Assembly (NCBI GenBank): GCA_030614585.1
Contig: JAUWTT010000196.1
Coordinates: 1-7,298, forward strand
Origin: Acidobacteriota bacterium
Lineage (GTDB): Bacteria; Acidobacteriota; UBA6911; RPQK01; JAPXNP01
Reading direction: 5' to 3'
DNA: 7,298 nucleotides
In this document: one piece after another, positions 1 to 5,381 of the stretch
Layout: each line of letters starts with the position of its first letter
Numbering within the stretch: position 1 is the stretch's first letter
Position numbers and translations under genes: made by a program
The notes under the pieces: generated by a model
What the model was told of the DNA's origin: nothing
The model's input: the letters and a program-made list of their open reading frames with translations, nothing else
Database searches by the model: none

Positions 1-1
1 G

Positions 2-175
2 CCGTTGGGTAACGCTTTTAAGGCTCAGTGGGAACTTTTCCTGAGACATGTGTTCGACGATTTACCTTTCCCTTGGGACCTTTCCGAGGGTGCGAAGGGA
101 GTGCAGTTAGCAGAGAAGGGCCTTGAGTCATGGACTGAGCGGCGGTGGGTGGACATTCCCGACTTGGTTATTTAG
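2..175 (+). CDS. Gfo/Idh/MocA-family oxidoreductase, C-terminal fragment
   Basis: This is an open frame from base 2 to a TAG at 173-175, giving 57 residues; the 5' part lies outside the window. The tail carries the pattern I recognise from the C-terminal end of Gfo/Idh/MocA NAD(P)-dependent sugar dehydrogenases: FKAQWELFLRHV, then PFPWDL, then EGAKGVQLAEKGLESW, ending in a Trp-rich RRWVDIPDL. In that family the N-terminal Rossmann domain binds NAD(P), and this C-terminal part packs against the substrate-binding sheet. The substrate cannot be read from the tail; such enzymes oxidise or reduce sugars, inositols or related polyols. It is followed by a hairpin that probably ends its transcript, so it need not be co-transcribed with the downstream kinase. 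The family call is by motif recall only. Confidence 0.82.
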   Translation, partial: PLGNAFKAQWELFLRHVFDDLPFPWDLSEGAKGVQLAEKGLESWTERRWVDIPDLVI

Positions 176-226
176 CCGGGAGTGGACTTGTTTTCCTTAC
201 CTGACCGCTCGCTGATCACCGTATCC

Positions 227-268
227 AAGATGGCATCCGAGAACCTCGGTCCCTCCGGGTGCCATTTT
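227..268 (+). terminator. Terminator-like hairpin after the oxidoreductase
   Basis: Bases 227-238 pair with 257-268 in a 12-bp stem that includes two G-T wobbles. The core is ATGGCA..CC against GG.TGCCAT, the loop is 18 nt, and the descending arm ends in TTTT. Inside the loop, CCGAG-AAC-CTCGG can form a competing small hairpin. The position, about 50 bases after the upstream stop and before the next gene, fits a rho-independent terminator. The T-tract is short, so efficiency is uncertain. Confidence 0.5.
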
Positions 269-295
269 GAGGAGGATCGCTAACTTTGGTAGAAT
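267..295 (+). promoter_or_regulatory. Putative sigma70 promoter of the phosphofructokinase gene
   Basis: TTGAGG at 267-272 (4 of 6 matches to TTGACA) and TAGAAT at 290-295 (5 of 6 matches to TATAAT) are separated by exactly 17 bases. The start of transcription would fall near 302, leaving a short leader of about 23 nt before the ATG at 325. The -35 box overlaps the T-tract of the preceding hairpin by two bases. This is consensus matching only, and acidobacterial promoters are poorly characterised. Confidence 0.45.
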
Positions 296-324
296 TCGCT
301 ATTTTCTGATTTCAGGATACTTCT

Positions 325-1488
325 ATGGGTAAGAGAATTGGAATCTTGACTGGCGGCGGAGACGTGCCCGGCCTTAATCCGTGTGTTCGGGCAGTCGTTT
401 ACAGGGCCACGGACGACGGAGATGAGGTAATCGGAATCCGCCGAGGTTGGCGGGGACTCCTGAATTACAACCTGGACGAAGAAGAGTCACCGGAAAAGCA
501 TACGGTTGAACTCACGAAAGATTTGGTGCGGACTGTTGGAAGGACCGGCGGCACCTTTCTTCATACTTCTCGCACTAATCCTTCGAGCGTCGACAAAGAA
601 CACGTCCCACTGTTCCTTCGGAATACGTCTGCAGCACAGGAACGTCGCAAGTCCGTCGATTTGACTGAGCACGTTTTGAAGGTGCTGGATCGTCTGGGTA
701 TTGAGGCCCTGATTCCAATTGGAGGTGACGATACTCTAAGCTATGCCCACCGTATGCATCAGGAGGGTGTCAAGGTCGTAGCAGTCCCGAAAACGATGGA
801 CAATGACGTTTACGGGACCGATTACTGCATCGGGTTCTCCACTGCTGTGAGCCGAAGTGTTGAGTACATCACTCAGTTGAGGACATCGATTGGCTCGCAC
901 GAGAGAATCGGTATTGTAGAACTATTTGGGAGGAATTCCGGCGAAACTTCCCTGATGGCTGCTTACCTGGCGGGTGTTGACAGGGCGATCATCAGTGAAG
1001 TCCCGTTTGATCCGGATAGACTGGCCAGGCTTTTGGCCGACGATCAGGAGCGGAGCCCCAGCAACTATGCAGTTTTGACCATTTCCGAAGGGGCTCGGAT
1101 GATTGGAGGGGAGATTCTCGAAACGGGCCCTGCGGATGCTTACGGCCACCGTAAGCTGGGCGGAATCGGAAACGTGACCGCTGCGGAAATCCGGCGCCGG
1201 ACAGGCCGGAATATTATCTATCAACAGCTCGGCTATTTGATGAGAAGTGGAGCCCCCGATTCGTTGGATCGGATGGTTTCAGCCAACTATGGGAGTCTTG
1301 CCATTGACCTGATCCAGAAGGGCGAGACGGGTCGCCTGGTGGTGCTTCGGGAGGGCCGGTATGGCCATGAAGACCTTGACGTCGTCGCCGACGGCGTCAA
1401 GCGTGTCGATGTCGACACGTTCTACGATCTCGATCAGTATCAGCCCAAAATGACCAATGTTATGGACAAGCCGATGTTTCTGTACTGA
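325..1488 (+). CDS. pfp: 6-phosphofructokinase, pyrophosphate-dependent type by motif
   Basis: The gene encodes a cytoplasmic glycolytic enzyme that phosphorylates fructose 6-phosphate to fructose 1,6-bisphosphate. The protein is 387 aa. It begins with the family loop GILTGGGDVPGLN (residues 6-18), then has GGDDT (133-137), PKTMDND (155-161, containing the catalytic Asp), the substrate-binding ELFGRNSGE (199-207), SEG (254-256) and GYLMRSGAPDSLDRM (303-317). The Asp in GGDDT and the Lys in PKTMDND replace the two glycines typical of classical ATP-dependent bacterial enzymes. That combination marks pyrophosphate as likely phosphoryl donor, which would make the reaction reversible. The protein is longer than the usual 320-350 aa, with extra sequence around residues 84-112. 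The ATG is preceded by AGGA at 314-317 with a 7-nt gap, which supports this start. It lies convergent to the barrel gene. Confidence 0.93.
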   Translation: MGKRIGILTGGGDVPGLNPCVRAVVYRATDDGDEVIGIRRGWRGLLNYNLDEEESPEKHTVELTKDLVRTVGRTGGTFLHTSRTNPSSVDKEHVPLFLRNTSAAQERRKSVDLTEHVLKVLDRLGIEALIPIGGDDTLSYAHRMHQEGVKVVAVPKTMDNDVYGTDYCIGFSTAVSRSVEYITQLRTSIGSHERIGIVELFGRNSGETSLMAAYLAGVDRAIISEVPFDPDRLARLLADDQERSPSNYAVLTISEGARMIGGEILETGPADAYGHRKLGGIGNVTAAEIRRRTGRNIIYQQLGYLMRSGAPDSLDRMVSANYGSLAIDLIQKGETGRLVVLREGRYGHEDLDVVADGVKRVDVDTFYDLDQYQPKMTNVMDKPMFLY

Positions 1489-1512
1489 TCAGGAACTTGA
1501 GATTGCCAACCA

Positions 1513-1528
1513 GAGCACCGTCGTGCTC
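1513..1528. terminator. Small hairpin at the convergent gene junction
   Basis: GAGCAC (1513-1518) and GTGCTC (1523-1528) are perfect inverted repeats with a 4-nt loop. They are followed at once by the self-complementary GTGCGCGCAC (1529-1538). The hairpin begins 24 bases after the kinase stop and would also form in the opposite strand's transcript arriving from the barrel gene. No T-tract follows closely in either direction, so a bidirectional terminator role is only a weak inference. Confidence 0.3.
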
Positions 1529-1580
1529 GTGCGCGCACAACAAGCCATTTTCGATTTCTTAATGTCGACTTTTGAATTTC

Positions 1581-1616
1581 GATTACGATTACGAGCAGGA
1601 TCACGAGCGCGAAGAG
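1581..1616. repeat. Degenerate hexamer array in the convergent intergenic region
   Basis: Six consecutive hexamers each begin with GA: GATTAC, GATTAC, GAGCAG, GATCAC, GAGCGC, GAAGAG. They are preceded by AT-rich segments containing ATTTTCGATT (1547-1556) and ATTTCGATT (1576-1584). The array lies wholly between the two convergent genes. The TTTCGATT vocabulary resembles the reverse complement of the heptamer array at the right end of the window (7257-7284), suggesting related intergenic low-complexity DNA. Function is unknown. Confidence 0.5.
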
Positions 1617-1641
1617 GGGGCATAGGGAGTAGAAGGTTGGG

Positions 1642-4503
1642 TTAGAACGAGTACTTCAGGGCGATCTCGATTTCTCTTGCGCGAGCAGCACCAAAAATCT
1701 TGCCAAACAGATCGGTTCCGAAGCTAGAGTTCGGACGGTCGAAATTAGCGTGGTTGAATGCGTTGAAGAACTCGAGCCGAAACTCGAGCAAATCACCATC
1801 TGAGAAGCGCGTCTGTTTAATCACGCTGACATCCCAAGCCTGGTAACCCGGACCTGTCAAAATGTTTCTGCCCGAGTTTCCAAAGCTGTAGGGTGCCGGC
1901 TCAGCAAAAGCACTTGTGTCGAACCATTGATCAATTGATTGAGCACTTGAAGGAAGGGTTCCAGAAGAGAGTCGGTCGGGGCGGTCTCCGTAAACGCCAT
2001 CATTATTGGGGTCGCCTGGGAGGGTAACAGTGAAGACTCTGCCATCTCGAATCTCGGTGATCCCGGAGACGCGCCAGCCCTCGAGAGCCCAGTTAACCCA
2101 AGCCGAGGTATCCTGGAGGGGGGCTATGGACGTCAGGGGCAAGTCGACAATGTAGTTGATGAAAAACCTGCGTTTCGGAACCCAGTTGGACGTTGCTTTT
2201 TCGGCTCTCAAGTCCCTTGGGTTTGATGGATCTCCATAAATCTCGTCGGAAAGAATCCGATTCCACGCAAAGCCTGAACGCAGTGATAGGCCGGCCGAAA
2301 GTCTCTTCTGAGCAGTTAGATCCAAACTGTGTCCCGAGAAACTCCCGCCATTATTAACGATTGAAAATCGGCCAAAACTGGGATTCGGTCGCCGTGCCTG
2401 GATTTGTCCTTCACCGGGCAACGGTACGTTTCCAGGAATGGTGCGTGTGTCACTCGAGCCTTTCCGGCCCACATATGTCATTTCCAGGCTCCAGTTCCTG
2501 GCGAACTCGTTGTTGACAGCCAGTCTCCAGAAATGGCCGTATCCATTCTTCAATCGGGGTTCCATCCCGCGCATTGTCATTTCGGGGGTGGCACCACTGC
2601 CAAAAGGATCTTCGATGTTGATGCTCGGCTCCGTGTCTGACGACTCTGCTGTCTCTATGAAGTAAAACGGGTAGTTTCGGGTGAGTGTACGCGTAAAGTA
2701 CCATTGGCTCGGCGGATCGTACCAGATGGAATAACTCGCCCGCATCACCAGTTGGTTGTTGCCCATCGGGCTGAAGGACAGGCCGAGATTGGGAGACCAG
2801 TCATTCTTATCCGGGAAAACCAGAGACCCCGGCACCGCACCATCGAATCCCAATTCAGAAGCACGCTCCGAACCGGCGATAATGATCTCGCCATCGGTCG
2901 GTGGCTCGAATAGAAGAGGATGGAACCCCGAAACGTTGTTAGCTATCGAATGATACGGGGGAATGAATCGATACGTCACCCCGTACGCGAAAGACAGATT
3001 GGGCTTCACTTTCCATTGGTCTCGGAAAGAGAACTCCAACTGGTTACGTCTCAGGTCCGCTCGATCAGCTCCAATCCCGTGGGTAGCCGAATCGGGTATG
3101 CCCAGGAGAAAATCTGCGAAACCATCTCCTGTGTAGGTGCCGTTGTAAGAGAACGCCCCTCTGTAAAGTCCGTCCGACCTGAAGTCGTTCAGTTGACGTC
3201 CCCCGATTTCGAAGCCTGCTCGAAAAGTATGATTATTCTTGACGTAAGTCAGACTCGTATCCAGAGAGAGGCGGTTCCGGACTGAGCTGGTTGGAGATGA
3301 ACGGTCCCCAAACGATGTGTACCCGTTCAGGTTGAAGGCTGGATATCCCTCCTCGAGGGGGTCGTTAACACTGAGGCCCGAGATCCCAAGCGATTCCAGC
3401 AGACCCTCATTTCCAGCATTCCTCGAAAGCCTGTAATTGCTGTCTCTGTCGAACTCGACCTTAGCAAAGGTAAGCAACCGTTCGGATGCCGACCAGTTAT
3501 AAGATAAGGAAGCCTCGTGGTCTCTTCCCACCCCGTCGGAGTTGAAGGTCGGGAGATTATGCACATAAGCCCGGTTGGATCTCGTGTAGGCATACTCAAC
3601 GAACAGCTTGGATCGAGCGTTCAGGTCTATATCGACTCGCGTGTTGATGTGATCATGGTTCCGCACCAGCGGATCGTTGTTCACATAGTTGCGATCTGGA
3701 TCCTCTCTATTCGGGTCGGGAATGACTTCCAAGAGCCGTGAAGCGACTGGACTGATACGGTCTGTAGGGATGCTGTTGTCGGGAAAAGGGAGTCCGGTCA
3801 ATGGGTCGATAATCGGGGTCTCCAATTCGCTGAAGTCACCGCCCTTTATAGCTGGACTGGGAACATGGGAAAGAAGGGTGGAGCCTTGGTTGATTCTCAA
3901 TCCGTCATAGCTGCCGAACAGAAAGATCGCAGACGAAAGCTGCGCTCCCAACGTGAAACCAAACTGGTTTCGCTTATATTCCGGCAGGGGTTCGCCTGGA
4001 GGATCGAAGTAGTTTGGTGCATCGAAGTTGTCATTACGGTGGAATGCATAAAGCGATCCGTAAAACCTGCCCTGCTTCCTGGCCGGAAAGGGATTAATGA
4101 GGTCGGATAGGTTCTGAGAGTTTAAAGTCGAGGTTTTCGTGACTCCAATCTCGTACTCCCGAATTGCGGCTAGTGATGATTCGCCTTCTTCGGTGGGCTT
4201 CAGGTTGAGTTCTCGAGTTTCACCCTCCTCCACCAGGATCTTCGTTAGAAGGGTCTGCTCACCATCTTCTTGCCGATAAATCCGATAATTTCCCGGGGAA
4301 AGCTGGACTGAGAATTGTCCGGCATCATCGGTAGTGACGTTAGTCGTCTCACCGGTCGAAGAATTGACGACCAACAGCTCAGCATTCGGAGAAGCAGCAC
4401 CTGAGGTTTCCTGGACAGTTCCTTCGACGGTAGCTGCAGTGGCGAGCACTCTTCCGCCAAGAAAGAGTAGAGTCAAAACTGTCAGCAGCGCCACCCGCTT
4501 CAT
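1642..4503 (-). CDS. Oar-like/TonB-receptor-family outer-membrane beta-barrel with N-terminal carboxypeptidase-regulatory-like domain, apparently lacking the plug
   Basis: This is a 953-aa exported protein. Residues 1-23 form a Sec signal peptide (MKR, a hydrophobic stretch, then VLATAA). Residues about 25-103 are a carboxypeptidase-regulatory-like (CNA-B-like) beta-sandwich: VEGTVQETSGAASPNAEL, then DDAGQFSVQLSPGNYRI. Residues about 146 to 953 match the barrel of the large acidobacterial TonB-dependent receptor family: FYGSLYAFHRND, YFDPPGEPLPEYKRNQFG, FLFGSYDGLR, GDFSELETPIIDPLTG, YTGDGFADFLLGIP, FFNAFNHANFDRP, and a C-terminal YSF with the terminal Phe needed for outer-membrane assembly. 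Only about 40 residues separate the N-terminal domain from the barrel. The plug with its usual LPLNGRN, LLDG and NVVTKSGTN signatures is not visible. The family takes up or binds large substrates at the outer membrane; the ligand here is unknown. The start overlaps the stop of the upstream gene (ATGA) with no clear Shine-Dalgarno, suggesting translational coupling. Confidence 0.88.
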   Translation of the reverse strand: MKRVALLTVLTLLFLGGRVLATAATVEGTVQETSGAASPNAELLVVNSSTGETTNVTTDDAGQFSVQLSPGNYRIYRQEDGEQTLLTKILVEEGETRELNLKPTEEGESSLAAIREYEIGVTKTSTLNSQNLSDLINPFPARKQGRFYGSLYAFHRNDNFDAPNYFDPPGEPLPEYKRNQFGFTLGAQLSSAIFLFGSYDGLRINQGSTLLSHVPSPAIKGGDFSELETPIIDPLTGLPFPDNSIPTDRISPVASRLLEVIPDPNREDPDRNYVNNDPLVRNHDHINTRVDIDLNARSKLFVEYAYTRSNRAYVHNLPTFNSDGVGRDHEASLSYNWSASERLLTFAKVEFDRDSNYRLSRNAGNEGLLESLGISGLSVNDPLEEGYPAFNLNGYTSFGDRSSPTSSVRNRLSLDTSLTYVKNNHTFRAGFEIGGRQLNDFRSDGLYRGAFSYNGTYTGDGFADFLLGIPDSATHGIGADRADLRRNQLEFSFRDQWKVKPNLSFAYGVTYRFIPPYHSIANNVSGFHPLLFEPPTDGEIIIAGSERASELGFDGAVPGSLVFPDKNDWSPNLGLSFSPMGNNQLVMRASYSIWYDPPSQWYFTRTLTRNYPFYFIETAESSDTEPSINIEDPFGSGATPEMTMRGMEPRLKNGYGHFWRLAVNNEFARNWSLEMTYVGRKGSSDTRTIPGNVPLPGEGQIQARRPNPSFGRFSIVNNGGSFSGHSLDLTAQKRLSAGLSLRSGFAWNRILSDEIYGDPSNPRDLRAEKATSNWVPKRRFFINYIVDLPLTSIAPLQDTSAWVNWALEGWRVSGITEIRDGRVFTVTLPGDPNNDGVYGDRPDRLSSGTLPSSAQSIDQWFDTSAFAEPAPYSFGNSGRNILTGPGYQAWDVSVIKQTRFSDGDLLEFRLEFFNAFNHANFDRPNSSFGTDLFGKIFGAARAREIEIALKYSF

Positions 4504-5189
4504 AATATAAGTTTACCCGAAATGATCATTTCTTGAACTGGAAAAGTCGCTCTCATAACAGGTTCATTTCCTGGTGTGTCAAATTCGAACACAATTGTCT
4601 CGTCATCAGGTGTGACGACAGGAACGCCTTCGAGGTTTCTCGGAAAGACGAATTTCGCCCCTACGCTTGCCTCCCTCGGTGGGTAATAGGCGTCCAGTTG
4701 AATCCGAGGAAACTTCTCAGTTGAGAGGTAAGCCCGGTTCTTCATGGTTTCCAGGGATTGCCTTTCAAGAAACCGATCGAAGCCCGCTTCCTGGTTATGG
4801 TTATTGGAGCGGAAACTGACAGCCACAACAATCCACTCGGAGACATCGAGATCGACGATCTCTTCTATCTCCCGATTAACTCGCTGTTTCTCCTCGTCGG
4901 GTAATTGATCGTAGCCGACATTGATCAGTTTGACTCGAGCGTATGCCTGGCGAACGGGTTCAGCGGAAATGAGCCGCACGAAGTAGGTGTTATAGATCTC
5001 TTTTTCTCCCTGGATGCCGCTGCCAACTCCCCCCACAACCCGGGTGAAGGTTTCCTGCCTAACCCAAGCCGATTTCGTCAAGATTTCGACTGCTTTTGGA
5101 AGGGTCCAGCTTCGAAATGAGTCCTCTGCCGTGAGAGGGCTGAACGCCACGACAAAACTGAGAAGTAAGAAGATAATAGAGACTCTCAT
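4500..5189 (-). CDS. Exported protein of unknown function, first gene of the barrel operon
   Basis: The protein is 229 aa with a clear Sec signal peptide: MRVSIIFLLLSFVVAFSPLTA, with cleavage likely after Ala21. The mature part starts with SWTLPKAVEILTKSAWVRQE (27-46), continues with YFVRLISAEPVRQAYARVKL (69-88), an acidic helical segment (97-113), and a beta-rich second half ending FPVQEMIISGKLIL. I know no named domain for it. The pattern of an early W..K.A..IL..S.W, a central VRL.SA.P.R.A and a short beta C-terminus recalls uncharacterised exported proteins I associate with Acidobacteriota; that is recollection, not a search result. It has no lipobox, so it is probably soluble periplasmic or membrane-associated. 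Its TGA overlaps the ATG of the barrel gene by four bases, so the two are almost certainly co-expressed. Upstream of the ATG is only a weak CGGAA Shine-Dalgarno, which lies inside a predicted stem. Confidence 0.8.
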   Translation of the reverse strand: MRVSIIFLLLSFVVAFSPLTAEDSFRSWTLPKAVEILTKSAWVRQETFTRVVGGVGSGIQGEKEIYNTYFVRLISAEPVRQAYARVKLINVGYDQLPDEEKQRVNREIEEIVDLDVSEWIVVAVSFRSNNHNQEAGFDRFLERQSLETMKNRAYLSTEKFPRIQLDAYYPPREASVGAKFVFPRNLEGVPVVTPDDETIVFEFDTPGNEPVMRATFPVQEMIISGKLIL

Positions 5190-5250
5190 GCGTTCCGGGC
5201 CACCGACACCAAAGACAAAAACGGGCAGCCTAAGTATGCTTCCCGAACGC
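5190..5250 (-). promoter_or_regulatory. Leader stem covering the ribosome binding site of the exported-protein/barrel operon
   Basis: On the minus strand the leader contains GCGTTCGGG (bases 5250-5242). About 40 nt later comes CCCGGAACGC (bases 5199-5190), directly touching the ATG at 5189. They pair over nine base pairs with one bulged G. The second arm contains the only Shine-Dalgarno-like bases (GGAA), so the fold would hide the ribosome binding site. It does not match a riboswitch class I recognise. The structure is visible in sequence; regulation is inference. Confidence 0.4.
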
Positions 5251-5284
5251 CTCTCAGTTCAAGTTACGACACAGTCCTCTTAAC

Positions 5285-5309
5285 CCCTTACGTGACATAA
5301 TAGTAAGGG
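5285..5309. promoter_or_regulatory. Operator-like inverted repeat between divergent genes
   Basis: CCCTTAC (5285-5291) and GTAAGGG (5303-5309) are a perfect 7-nt inverted repeat around an 11-nt AT-rich spacer, 18 bases centre to centre. The spacer includes CATAAT (5296-5301), a possible plus-strand -10 element, though no convincing -35 pairs with it. The repeat lies between the divergent TPR gene and the exported-protein/barrel operon, where a dimeric regulator could control both. A hairpin in the RNA is the alternative reading. Confidence 0.4.
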
Positions 5310-5381
5310 CCGTCATTCAGTATCTTGTTCCTGGGTAAAATGCAGCAACGCTGACACCAACCCAACTTAAGAAAATACGCG

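Noticed and set aside
922..1224. Minus-strand open frame of 100 codons inside the phosphofructokinase gene
   Set aside because: It is fully antisense to a gene with all family motifs, has no recognisable protein pattern, and is explained by the codon structure of the sense strand.
1457..1645. Plus-strand open frame of 62 codons across the kinase end and the convergent junction
   Set aside because: It starts inside the kinase gene and its Arg-rich C-terminal part is simply the hexamer array translated. There is no ribosome binding site.
2920..3285. Plus-strand open frame of 121 codons inside the barrel gene
   Set aside because: It is antisense to conserved barrel motifs and has no signal or family pattern of its own.
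1642..4503. Broken (pseudo) gene status for the barrel because of the missing plug
   Set aside because: The frame is intact from signal peptide to terminal Phe, the barrel motifs are well kept, and the start is tightly coupled to an intact upstream gene, so the gene looks functional.
5190..5381. Riboswitch or tRNA in the divergent intergenic region
   Set aside because: No conserved core of a known riboswitch class and no cloverleaf or T-loop consensus is visible; only the simple stem and the inverted repeat can be supported.
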